DNA of 64,000 nt from Mycobacterium interjectum. Lineage in GTDB: Bacteria > Actinomycetota > Actinomycetes > Mycobacteriales > Mycobacteriaceae. The notes beneath the pieces are model-generated. The model was not told the DNA's origin and made no database searches. It saw only the letters and a list, made by a program, of their open reading frames with translations. Both the position numbers and the translations under genes were made by a program. The stretch is taken from contig LQPB01000035.1 of the NCBI GenBank assembly GCA_002102225.1, positions 1 to 64,000 on the forward strand, given 5' to 3'. Shown here piece after piece: positions 1-6,499 of this stretch (the stretch's first letter is position 1; the number at the start of each line of letters is the position of its first letter).

Positions 1-1
1 A

Positions 2-133
2 CACACGGCCTACAACCGGAACAACCCGGTCCCATGCTCATGGCAAACCAGAGGTCCCATCACCCTGGCAGGCGACAGTTGCCGCCGTGACTTCGCCAGC
101 ATCGACGATGCGGTCAGGATCGTGGCGATATGA
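2..133 (+). CDS. C-terminal end of an unidentified element gene (truncated by window edge)
   Basis: An open frame of 43 codons runs from the left edge to a TGA at 131-133 without a stop. Its TGA overlaps the ATG of the next gene (ATGA), the same coupling used down this gene string, which is the main reason to believe it. The fragment contains three cysteines but no recognisable domain. The upstream part lies outside the window, so function cannot be assigned. Confidence 0.45.
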   Translation, partial: HTAYNRNNPVPCSWQTRGPITLAGDSCRRDFASIDDAVRIVAI

Positions 134-1026
134 GCAGGAAAGGCGCTCCCGGCGCCACCAGGCGACCCCTACCGGAAGCGTGGGCGTGGGCGATCGACGA
201 CTATCTGCACGTTCTCGCGGCTGAGGGCCAACGCCAGGCGACACTCAAACTGCGCCGAGATCAGTTGCGGCACATGGCCCGATGTCTGGGCTGCGCGCCG
301 GACGAGGTGACGGCGGAACGCCTGATCGAATGGTTCGGCAAACAGAAGCAATGGAGCATGGAGCATCGCCGCAGCAACCGAAGCGCAGTCCGCGGCTTCT
401 TCTCGTGGGCGCACAAGTCTGGTCGAATACCCGAGTACTTCGGCGATGTGCTCCCCAAGCTTCCGCAGCCGAAGATGGTGCCGCGGCCGACGCCCGATGA
501 TGCCTGGGTTTATGCCCTCGCCATGGCCGACACCAGAACGGCGCTCATGATGCGGTTGGCCGGGGAGGCCGGACTACGCAGGGCGGAGGTGGCCCAGGTT
601 CAAACCCGCGATGTGTTCGTTGGCAGCGGCGGCCCGCAACTCATCGTGCACGGAAAAGGCGGCAAGCGGCGCATCGTGCCGATCAGCGACGAGCTGGCCC
701 ATCTGATACGGCGCGGCGCGGCTGGCCATACACCGGAGCTGGCCGCCTACGACTGGGGCACCAGCGGATGGTTGTTCCCTGACGCTGCGGGTGGACACCT
801 GACTGCCGAATGGGTTGGCACCGTGGTTGCGCGCGCGCTCCCAGAAGGCTATTCGATGCACAGTCTGCGGCACCGGTTCGCAACCCGCGCCTACCGCGGC
901 AGCCGGAATCTGCGTGCAGTGCAAACACTTCTAGGCCATGCATCCGTTGCGTCGACGCAGCGGTACACCGAGGTCGCTGACGATGAGATGCGCGCGACAG
1001 CGGCATGCGCATGGGGTGCGCTGTGA
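130..1026 (+). CDS. Tyrosine recombinase (phage integrase/XerC-D type)
   Basis: This is a 298-residue site-specific recombinase. Seen: an N-terminal SAM-like core-binding domain (about residues 15-110), then a catalytic domain with Arg in AGLRRAEV (near 150), Lys in GKGGKRR (near 180), HSLRHRF (243-249), LLGHASV (His near 269) and the nucleophile Tyr in RYTEV (near 279). All expected residues are present, so it is probably active. It lacks the N-terminal arm-binding domain of the second integrase in this element (19829-20947) and is closer in size to XerC/XerD. It is ATGA-coupled to the partial gene upstream and GTGA-coupled to the small gene downstream. It may rearrange or resolve the element rather than integrate it; that is inference. 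Confidence 0.9.
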   Translation: MSRKGAPGATRRPLPEAWAWAIDDYLHVLAAEGQRQATLKLRRDQLRHMARCLGCAPDEVTAERLIEWFGKQKQWSMEHRRSNRSAVRGFFSWAHKSGRIPEYFGDVLPKLPQPKMVPRPTPDDAWVYALAMADTRTALMMRLAGEAGLRRAEVAQVQTRDVFVGSGGPQLIVHGKGGKRRIVPISDELAHLIRRGAAGHTPELAAYDWGTSGWLFPDAAGGHLTAEWVGTVVARALPEGYSMHSLRHRFATRAYRGSRNLRAVQTLLGHASVASTQRYTEVADDEMRATAACAWGAL

Positions 1027-1148
1027 CCGCGGCGCTGCGGCTGGTCCAAGTCAATGGCGGCGCCGACGACGGGAAGCGCATCGAGGTGATCGACCGACTT
1101 GAGCTGCCGGGGCTGTCAGCGGGCGAGACAATACTGAGCACGAAATGA
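1023..1148 (+). CDS. 41-residue peptide in a translationally coupled string
   Basis: GTG at 1023 overlaps the stop of the recombinase (GTGA), and its TGA at 1146-1148 overlaps the ATG of the next gene (ATGA). This head-to-tail coupling on both sides supports a real gene despite its size. The product is mildly acidic, has no cysteines or membrane segment, and matches no family I recognise. It is probably a small cofactor or simply a coupling peptide. Confidence 0.5.
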   Translation: MTAALRLVQVNGGADDGKRIEVIDRLELPGLSAGETILSTK

Positions 1149-1753
1149 GCGACGACGATGCGCCGACGTCGGCCGGCCCTTGTGATGACCACACAACCGT
1201 TCAGCCGCCGGCGCCGGACATAGCCCTGCAGTTGGCGTGGTCACTCGACGATGGCGAGCCGCTGCCGCCCGCCCGGTCGTGGCGGGCAGCGTGTGGGGTC
1301 GCGGCGCTGTTGTTGTCGGCGGCTGTCGGGGCCGCGGTGGCGGTCGGGATCCTCGCGCGGTCGCCTTCGCCGGCCCACCACGGCGGCGCCCATGTGGACA
1401 CGGCCGGAGCGGAGAAGGCTATTGCTGCGCCGCCGGCGATGAAGGTCGTTGATCGCGCGCCGCCGACGGATGCGCTGACAGCGGGCGCGCCGCTGGCTTC
1501 GCATGGTGACCCGGACCAGATGTTCATTAACGAGCTGCGGCGCAACGGTATCGCTATCACCGACGAGTCCGCGGCGATCGGCGGCGCAAAGCTGGGCTGC
1601 GCCTATCTAGCGTCCGGTCATTCCCCGCAGGCGGCCGTGGAGCTGGCGCTGCGGAACAACCCTTCACTCACGGTCCAAAACGCCGAGGCGTATGTCGACG
1701 CGACGATCCGGGCATACTGTCCGCAGTACGGAAGTGGTGAGCATGGACCCTGA
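1145..1753 (+). CDS. Membrane-anchored DUF732 protein
   Basis: This 202-residue protein has a charged N-terminus, one membrane helix (about residues 45-70, Ala/Val-rich) and a proline/alanine-rich linker. Its C-terminal DUF732 domain (about 125-198) contains two conserved-type cysteines (KLGCAYL and AYCPQYG). DUF732 is a mycobacterial family of mostly secreted small proteins of unknown function; here it is tethered rather than secreted. It sits in the ATGA-coupled string after the recombinase. Three further proteins in the window (23064, 29379, 31771) resemble the family, so this copy may be host-derived cargo. Confidence 0.75.
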   Translation: MSDDDAPTSAGPCDDHTTVQPPAPDIALQLAWSLDDGEPLPPARSWRAACGVAALLLSAAVGAAVAVGILARSPSPAHHGGAHVDTAGAEKAIAAPPAMKVVDRAPPTDALTAGAPLASHGDPDQMFINELRRNGIAITDESAAIGGAKLGCAYLASGHSPQAAVELALRNNPSLTVQNAEAYVDATIRAYCPQYGSGEHGP

Positions 1754-2033
1754 TGACGACGTCGCCCCTGGTGAGGACATCGATCTGGACGCGCAGGAGA
1801 TTCACACGCTGACCGGCCAGCATGTCACCAACGCTGTCGCCGAGGAGATGGCGGCCGAAGCTGAGGCGTCGGGCTCGATAACGATCTCGGTCGCGCGCTA
1901 CAACGCGATGATCGAGGAGCTCGAGGATCTTAAGGACCGGTTGAGCGTGCACGAGCGCACCGGTGACACGGTGTCCGCGCAAGAGCTGACGGAGCAGCTG
2001 CGGCTACAGCGCGACCATGAGCAACGTGGTTGA
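1743..2033 (+). CDS. Small acidic helical protein, possibly antitoxin-like
   Basis: The 96-residue product starts at ATG 1743, overlapping the end of the DUF732 gene; GTG 1737 is an alternative start. The C-terminal half (SVARYNAMIEELEDLKDRL) is strongly amphipathic and resembles the C-terminal helices of Phd/RelB-type antitoxins. No toxin partner lies directly beside it, so that reading is weak. It is strongly acidic at the N-terminus and has no membrane segment. Function is unknown. Confidence 0.6.
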   Translation: MDPDDDVAPGEDIDLDAQEIHTLTGQHVTNAVAEEMAAEAEASGSITISVARYNAMIEELEDLKDRLSVHERTGDTVSAQELTEQLRLQRDHEQRG

Positions 2034-2102
2034 GGAAATGTTCTGCTTTGTCAGTGGGCCCCCGTACCGTCGACAGCAAGCCCAACACAGGAGGCAGCAG
2101 AC

Positions 2103-2324
2103 GTGGGATTCGAGTTCAACTTTGACGGCATGAAGCAAGCCGTGCGCGATCTGCAGAACCGGGCCGAGGCAGGGGTCAGCGTCCCGCTCGGCGGCTCGGA
2201 GGATGATGCGATTCGCAGCGTGCAAGACCAGCTTGTGGAGATGGGGCTGACCCCGGACGACGCGGAAGTCGAGAGATACGTGCGTGATGCCCGCAACATT
2301 GCCCAACAAAGCAAGGGAACGTAA
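2103..2324 (+). CDS. 73-residue protein sharing a module with the gene at 3843
   Basis: GTG start preceded by a clear AGGAGG ribosome site about 8 bases upstream. The whole protein is a short module: an F-x-F-x-F(D) start, then a PLGGSEDDAI segment, then MGLTPDDAEVE and an Arg-rich tail. The same order and near-identical motifs form the first 55 residues of the minus-strand protein at 3843-4301 (PLDGTEHDAI, MGLTPNDAEV). The two are paralogues; this one is the module alone. It is followed 5 bases later by the winged-helix-like gene at 2330, so the two are probably co-transcribed. Function unknown. Confidence 0.7.
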   Translation: MGFEFNFDGMKQAVRDLQNRAEAGVSVPLGGSEDDAIRSVQDQLVEMGLTPDDAEVERYVRDARNIAQQSKGT

Positions 2325-2329
2325 ACGCG

Positions 2330-2767
2330 ATGGAAGATGTGTGGACGAGCCGCGACCTGCCCGTCCTGAAGGCCGCGGTCGAGATCTACGACCGGACCGG
2401 TGGTATCCGACCGGACGCCATCGAGAGAGCTGTCGGCCTGGACCCCGAGACAGTTCAACGGGCACTGCGTGCGCTGCACACTGAGCCTTACTTCCGTCCG
2501 GAAGGCACAAAAAGCTCCTTCGGTGGCGACATACTCATTGTCGGCGCCCCCACCAGCGACGCCTACCGTGTGGCCGGAGCATGGCCGACGCCCGAGAACC
2601 TGCTTGAGCGACTGATCACCGCGTTCGAAGCTGCTGGCGAAGACAACAGCCGCGATGAGCCCGAGCGGAACAGGTTCAAGCAGACTGCGTTGTGGTTGGG
2701 CTCGGCGGCTTCCCAGGTGGCGATCTCTGCACTGGGTGGTGCCGGCGGGCACATGCTCTCCGGCTGA
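2330..2767 (+). CDS. Winged-helix-like protein, long paralogue
   Basis: 145 residues. The first 60 residues read as a small helical/winged-helix fold: an Ala/Val-Glu-Ile-(Y/W)-D-(R/K)-TGG core, then an ETVQRALRAL helix and a short strand with a (Y)F turn. The same pattern occurs in the 79-residue protein at 3525, which lacks the C-terminal half seen here (a second helical segment and a Gly/Ala-rich end). Proteins of this type recur in mycobacterial genomes without assigned function. A DNA-binding role is inference from the fold pattern only. Confidence 0.65.
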   Translation: MEDVWTSRDLPVLKAAVEIYDRTGGIRPDAIERAVGLDPETVQRALRALHTEPYFRPEGTKSSFGGDILIVGAPTSDAYRVAGAWPTPENLLERLITAFEAAGEDNSRDEPERNRFKQTALWLGSAASQVAISALGGAGGHMLSG

Positions 2768-2801
2768 AGGGCTTTGTCAGCGGTAGACCTAGAATCCGTC
2801 C

Positions 2802-3215
2802 ATGGCGATCAGCTCTCCCCGTCAACGCAACGCCGTGTCTGAGGGCATTGCGCTCGGCCTCTGCATGTTGCAACGGTACGAGTTCAAATTCGATAAGTTC
2901 CGGATTGATCTTGCCTTCGAGCACGCGTGGCGTGACTGGCCGGACCGCTACCGCTCACAATTCCCACAAATCAGTACAGACCTTCGCAAGGGCACCGACC
3001 CCGTTTGGGTGATGGCGCATGCAGACGACAACAAGAAAACCTACGCGTTCTTCTGGCACTGGTCGGGCGGAAATCTCACCATCCATCGGCGCGGCGAATG
3101 GGACTCCGCAACCCCGGAAGACGTCGACTTCGCGCTCAAGGTGATTGACGGAGACGTGCCGCTTGAAGGCTGGGTTTCGTTGGCCCAAGCGTTCGTGACC
3201 GACTTGGACTCTTAG
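2802..3215 (+). CDS. Hypothetical protein
   Basis: 137 residues, soluble, rich in Trp, Phe and Asp, with a mixed alpha/beta pattern and no motif I recognise. A TAGAAT hexamer ends seven bases before the ATG, so the message may be leaderless. Its 3' end overlaps the convergent gene at 3212 by four bases. It belongs to the accessory cargo of the element. Confidence 0.6.
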   Translation: MAISSPRQRNAVSEGIALGLCMLQRYEFKFDKFRIDLAFEHAWRDWPDRYRSQFPQISTDLRKGTDPVWVMAHADDNKKTYAFFWHWSGGNLTIHRRGEWDSATPEDVDFALKVIDGDVPLEGWVSLAQAFVTDLDS

Positions 3216-3520
3216 CCGAGGGCCCGCCGCGCGTGACCAGCTAGATGGTCGGTTTTCCACGCTCGCATTTTCGGCTCCGTTGTGGTGACGTCACCCACCG
3301 CATGGTGCTCCTCGCCGCACAGCGTGCAGCGCGCCAGCCATCGGTAGCCAGTACCGAGAGGATGAAGTGGCGTTACCGCGACAAGGACCGACTTAAGCCG
3401 AGCGGACTTCTTGATATCGGGCTGCACGCCAACATGGTTGCACGTGAACTCCGCATTTTGGCTCTGCGAGACGACCGGTGGAACTCCGGACGATGTGTCA
3501 GCGGTCCCGGGTAACTTCAA
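3212..3520 (-). CDS. Small Cys/His protein, possible zinc-binding
   Basis: A minus-strand frame of up to 102 residues with a TTG start at 3520; internal starts are possible. Seen: FTCNH, then about 40 residues later CTLCGEEH, then two further histidines near the C-terminus. The C-x2-C plus C/H spacing suggests one zinc site. It lies convergent to 2802 and divergent from 3525. A plus-strand frame covers part of the same stretch (3245-3514), so the strand call is moderately uncertain; I prefer this one because of the ordered Cys/His ligands. Confidence 0.45.
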   Translation of the reverse strand: MKLPGTADTSSGVPPVVSQSQNAEFTCNHVGVQPDIKKSARLKSVLVAVTPLHPLGTGYRWLARCTLCGEEHHAVGDVTTTEPKMRAWKTDHLAGHARRALG

Positions 3521-3524
3521 GGGT

Positions 3525-3764
3525 ATGGATAACGCTCAGGTGCGCGCGGTACTGAGGACGGCGATCGAGATCTGGGACAAGACCGGTGGTCCAGTCTCCG
3601 CCGAAGCCATCACGCAGGCAGTCGGGTTTGGCGATGAGACCGTTCAGCTGGCGCTGCGTTCGCTTGACGCGAACGGATATTTCGGAGATGCGCTTCGCGG
3701 GGACGACAGGATCGTTTGCATAGCTGTGCCAACCGCGGCGGCTAGGCAGGCCGCAGGCGACTAG
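3525..3764 (+). CDS. Winged-helix-like protein, short paralogue
   Basis: 79 residues from ATG 3525, aligned over its full length with the N-terminal half of the protein at 2330 (IEIWDKTGG against VEIYDRTGG, ETVQLALRSL against ETVQRALRAL). A TAACTT hexamer ends seven bases before the ATG, consistent with a leaderless start. A ten-base box TGTCAGCGGT lies 29 bases before the ATG and also occurs upstream of the gene at 2802. Function unknown; possibly a small DNA-binding protein. Confidence 0.6.
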   Translation: MDNAQVRAVLRTAIEIWDKTGGPVSAEAITQAVGFGDETVQLALRSLDANGYFGDALRGDDRIVCIAVPTAAARQAAGD

Positions 3765-3842
3765 CTGCATCGGCTCTGCTGGCCCGGGCCTTGACCACCT
3801 CTGCCGGCCATTTCGGCTTTGACCATCGGCGTACCGGCCTCT

Positions 3843-4301
3843 TCAGTAGAGTTCGGTGCTCCAGTGTTGCGCATCGTCCGATCCGTCCTGCTCGTTGTGC
3901 CAGGTGATGTCGAATCGCTTGTCTACACCCCATGCGCTGAATGTGTCGAGCTTCACCTGAGCCCTCGCATAGACCACAGGGAAGCTGGCCTCATGCTGTT
4001 GATTACGGATCGTGGGACTTCGGACCACGACGTTGTAGCGGCTATCGTCCGACGGATTCCGTAGATAGGTGACCGCGTTGCCACCAGGTTGGCTGAGTTC
4101 CCACATATCAGGCAAAGCTACGGCGCGGGTTCGTGCAGCTGCAACGATTTTCACAACTTCGGCGTCGTTCGGTGTGAGCCCCATTTCCTTCATCTGGTGT
4201 TTCACGCTGTGGATCGCGTCATGCTCTGTCCCGTCGAGCGGGATGCGAATCCCAGCGGAAAGGCGCTTCTCGAACTCGGGATCGAATTTGAAATCAGCCA
4301 T
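3843..4301 (-). CDS. Two-part hypothetical protein with the 73-residue module at its N-terminus
   Basis: 152 residues. Residues 1-55 repeat the module seen alone at 2103-2324. Residues 65-152 form a second, beta-rich domain with several aromatic residues and no recognised family. It is the last gene of a minus-strand group (5056 to 3843) whose other members are membrane-associated. A shared N-terminal module with different C-terminal parts is typical of polymorphic or regulatory cargo families, but no activity can be assigned. Confidence 0.65.
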   Translation of the reverse strand: MADFKFDPEFEKRLSAGIRIPLDGTEHDAIHSVKHQMKEMGLTPNDAEVVKIVAAARTRAVALPDMWELSQPGGNAVTYLRNPSDDSRYNVVVRSPTIRNQQHEASFPVVYARAQVKLDTFSAWGVDKRFDITWHNEQDGSDDAQHWSTELY

Positions 4302-4316
4302 GCTCGATGCCGCCTT

Positions 4317-4835
4317 CTACAGCCGCTTGAGTGTTCCGATGTTTGATCTTAGCCAGCGGTTTCCATTGACATCGGAGAAGCTTACGGCCGCTTCGATATC
4401 GACAGCATTGAGGTGATTTGGCGTGCCGTCCTTAGGAAATGGCGCGCCCTGTTCGTCCGCCCAGCTGGTGTCGAATGATGCGTACTCCCCGCCGCCTGGT
4501 AACAGTGCTCTCACGGAGTCAGACAGGGTCGGCTTCACGTCCGGATATCCCCTCATTTGCGCCGACTCGAGCCTCACATCCAGGATGGGCAACAGGCCGT
4601 GGTTCGTGCATCGGACGGGATAGTGAGGCGCTTCCATACCAATGTCGTTCCAGAGGTTGGCCTTCACGACGATTAGCTTGGCTTGGGCTTCGGCCCCGGC
4701 CGCGCGTTCTCGCTTGCGCTCCTTGCGATCGGTAGTCGCGATGTACAAGGCGGCGAGCGCGGCACCGATCGACCCGAGTGCCGCAAGCGCGTTGACGACG
4801 AGTCCCCAATCAATCGAACACATGACTTCGTTCAT
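4317..4835 (-). CDS. Membrane-anchored hypothetical protein
   Basis: 172 residues: a single N-terminal membrane helix (about residues 10-32), a short basic stretch of the type that stays in the cytoplasm (TDRKERKRER), and a soluble C-terminal domain of about 115 residues with a beta-rich pattern. Its ATG overlaps the stop of the upstream 74-residue gene (ATGA), and the next gene follows after 15 bases, so the three probably form one operon. No family recognised. Confidence 0.65.
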   Translation of the reverse strand: MNEVMCSIDWGLVVNALAALGSIGAALAALYIATTDRKERKRERAAGAEAQAKLIVVKANLWNDIGMEAPHYPVRCTNHGLLPILDVRLESAQMRGYPDVKPTLSDSVRALLPGGGEYASFDTSWADEQGAPFPKDGTPNHLNAVDIEAAVSFSDVNGNRWLRSNIGTLKRL

Positions 4836-5056
4836 ACAATGGCGAGCCCGATCGTTCCGTAGGTGGTGGTAAAGACGGCGCCTACGGGCTTCACGCGAGA
4901 TCCGCTTCTTTCGACACTCATGGCCCTAAGCTCCAACCACATTTTCTCGCCGACGCTGGCGCCGGCGGCGGCGGCGACGAACGCGAAACGCTCGGCTTTC
5001 GAACAGGACCCTACCGAGGATCCTCTGGCGCCGGGGCTACTAAACCGGGGACGCAT
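4832..5056 (-). CDS. 74-residue hypothetical protein
   Basis: ATG at 5056, and a TGA at 4832 that overlaps the next start (ATGA), which is the main support. Serine/arginine-rich with a moderately hydrophobic C-terminus. It is transcribed divergently from the toxin-antitoxin promoter at 5106. No recognisable domain. Confidence 0.45.
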   Translation of the reverse strand: MRPRFSSPGARGSSVGSCSKAERFAFVAAAAGASVGEKMWLELRAMSVERSGSRVKPVGAVFTTTYGTIGLAIV

Positions 5057-5105
5057 GGCTATTGTCGCCGACGGCGCCGGCGGTGACCCGTGCAGTACCG
5101 CTCCC

Positions 5106-5134
5106 TTGATTCTGTAATACAGATGTACTACACT
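5106..5134 (+). promoter_or_regulatory. Toxin-antitoxin promoter with two TGTANTACA operators
   Basis: TTGATT (5106-5111), a 17-base spacer and TACACT (5129-5134) form a good SigA-type promoter. Two perfect 9-base palindromes, TGTAATACA (5113-5121) and TGTACTACA (5124-5132), start 11 bases apart, so they lie on one DNA face and cover the spacer and -10. The predicted +1 coincides with the ATG at 5141, giving a leaderless mRNA. The likely ligand is the RHH antitoxin encoded at 5419, alone or with the toxin. Confidence 0.7.
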
Positions 5135-5140
5135 TTGGCT

Positions 5141-5422
5141 ATGGCGGCCGATTGGAGCCAGAGGTCCGACTACATCTGGGCCAAGCACCAGATCACCGTC
5201 GCGCAAGTCAACGAAGCCCTGACCGACCCCGACCGCATTGTCCTCGATCCCGACCCCGCCAGCCGCTCCGGCGTCAGCATCCGCACCATCGGCTACTCCA
5301 CCAGCCGCGCCGCGCTCGTCACCGTGATCACCGTCGAGGAAGACGGCATTGTTTACGGCGTCAACGCCTGGGAGTCCAATCCCACCGACCAGCGCCGCTA
5401 CCGCGAAAGGAACACCTCATGA
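5141..5422 (+). CDS. BrnT-like toxin
   Basis: 93 residues from ATG 5141, chosen because the promoter places +1 there. The N-terminal YIWAKHQITVAQV followed by a DP(D) segment matches the pattern of BrnT/DUF4258-type toxins (W-x-x-K-H, then a helix, then DPxR-like strand), which are small RNases of the RelE fold. The C-terminal half carries strands ending in Arg-rich YRERN. Its stop overlaps the antitoxin start (ATGA). Toxin-first order fits BrnTA. Family assignment is by pattern only; a different RelE-like subfamily is possible. Confidence 0.65.
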   Translation: MAADWSQRSDYIWAKHQITVAQVNEALTDPDRIVLDPDPASRSGVSIRTIGYSTSRAALVTVITVEEDGIVYGVNAWESNPTDQRRYRERNTS

Positions 5423-5808
5423 GCAAGCTCGAGCAGGCGCTCGCAGAGGCCGACGAAATCGAAGCCGCCGAGCGCACCACCGACCCCGACGCGCCGCTGC
5501 CCGCCAACGTCAAGGTGAGCCAGCCCGGCCGCGCACGCTCCAAGGTGCTGCAGGTCCGGCTCAACCCGGACGAGCTGGCCGAGCTGGAAGCGATCGCGGA
5601 GCGCCGCGGGCTGCCGGTGTCGACCGTGGCCCGCGAGCAGATCCTGCGGCTAGTGGCCGAAGACACCGGCGAGGAACCAAACCCGTTGGGGCAACTGCTT
5701 GATGCGGCCGAACGGGTAAACGAAATCGCCCACGAGGTGCGTCGGCAGTTGGGACCAAAAGTCACCTATCGTCGCTCAGACGGCCGGCTCATACAGCTGG
5801 CGGATTAG
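5419..5808 (+). CDS. Ribbon-helix-helix antitoxin
   Basis: 129 residues; ATG 5419 overlaps the toxin stop. The central segment (about residues 41-80; KVLQVRLNPDELAELEAIAE then a second helix after GLPVSTVAR) is a ribbon-helix-helix DNA-binding domain of CopG/Arc type. The acidic N-terminal 40 residues and the C-terminal tail (about 85-129) are candidates for toxin wrapping. Such antitoxins neutralise the toxin and repress their own operon, here presumably through the two TGTANTACA sites. The RHH domain is in the middle rather than at the N-terminus, which is slightly unusual. Confidence 0.75.
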   Translation: MSKLEQALAEADEIEAAERTTDPDAPLPANVKVSQPGRARSKVLQVRLNPDELAELEAIAERRGLPVSTVAREQILRLVAEDTGEEPNPLGQLLDAAERVNEIAHEVRRQLGPKVTYRRSDGRLIQLAD

Positions 5809-5884
5809 CACGCACCTCGCCCCGCCACGGCCTACAGCATTTCGCCCTTTCCGCGGGTTCGCCGATTGACGTAACGTGCTCGCC

Positions 5885-6400
5885 ATGCTGTTCGAAGCGA
5901 AAGAAGTCGGGGAGTTGAAGCGGGCAGTAGAGGCTTGCGGACAACTAAATGTGGGTTTGTACCCCGCGCAGTACGACGAATTCATCCAGGCTCTTGCGGA
6001 GTTTATGGGTGGCTCAGTGCAGTCGGTCGACGCGTTCGTGACACGTGTAATGCTCGTTGGCGTCGACTCGGACGGCCACAACGTGATGTGGCTCGTGGGC
6101 CAGTCGATTGGATTGTTGACTGTACGCGGACCAGGCAACGACAGAGATCCACCAGCGGTGAGCGGGTGGGTCAGATCGGTCTTGAGGATCCGGCAGGTTG
6201 AAATCCGGAGTGCCCAGTTCTATCGGGATCCCGGCACGGACACGATCGTCGAAGTCCGTCCGACTGTGCAAATCCACTTCGACGATGTCATCGCCGAAGT
6301 GAGCGTTGCGGGACGGACAGACGAGTTCTCACGCAACCAGGCTGCGGCGTTTATCCGCTGCGTCCAAGCAGCACTCGCTGTCCCGGACAGAGCCAGCTAG
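5885..6400 (+). CDS. Hypothetical protein
   Basis: 171 residues from ATG 5885 (GTG 5876 is an in-frame alternative). Soluble, mixed alpha/beta, with no signal peptide, membrane helix or known motif. It is the last rightward gene of the cargo block and faces the minor tail gene across a hairpin at 6450-6484. Confidence 0.55.
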   Translation: MLFEAKEVGELKRAVEACGQLNVGLYPAQYDEFIQALAEFMGGSVQSVDAFVTRVMLVGVDSDGHNVMWLVGQSIGLLTVRGPGNDRDPPAVSGWVRSVLRIRQVEIRSAQFYRDPGTDTIVEVRPTVQIHFDDVIAEVSVAGRTDEFSRNQAAAFIRCVQAALAVPDRAS

Positions 6401-6449
6401 CTCAGACGCCCTGTCCACGTACTGGATATTCAGCCACTAAAACCCGCTG

Positions 6450-6484
6450 GTGTAGGTTCTGGTTCAAACCCGGTGCTACTACAC
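6450..6484. terminator. Hairpin between converging genes, with a T-arm-like core
   Basis: GTGTAG (6450-6455) pairs with CTACAC (6479-6484). The interior contains GGTTCAAACC, resembling a tRNA T-loop, but no full cloverleaf can be drawn. The position between convergent stops suggests a bidirectional terminator. A tRNA remnant of an old attachment site is the alternative. Confidence 0.4.
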
Positions 6485-6499
6485 GCATTCAGCCGGCTT

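Noticed and set aside
3245..3514. Plus-strand 89-codon frame opposite the Cys/His protein
   Set aside because: Poor codon use and no motif; the minus-strand frame carries ordered cysteines and histidines, although the choice is not certain.
6441..6490. tRNA-like T-arm (GGTTCAAACC) as a real tRNA gene
   Set aside because: No matching acceptor, D-arm or anticodon arm can be drawn in the preceding 80 bases. I keep it only as a hairpin and possible remnant.
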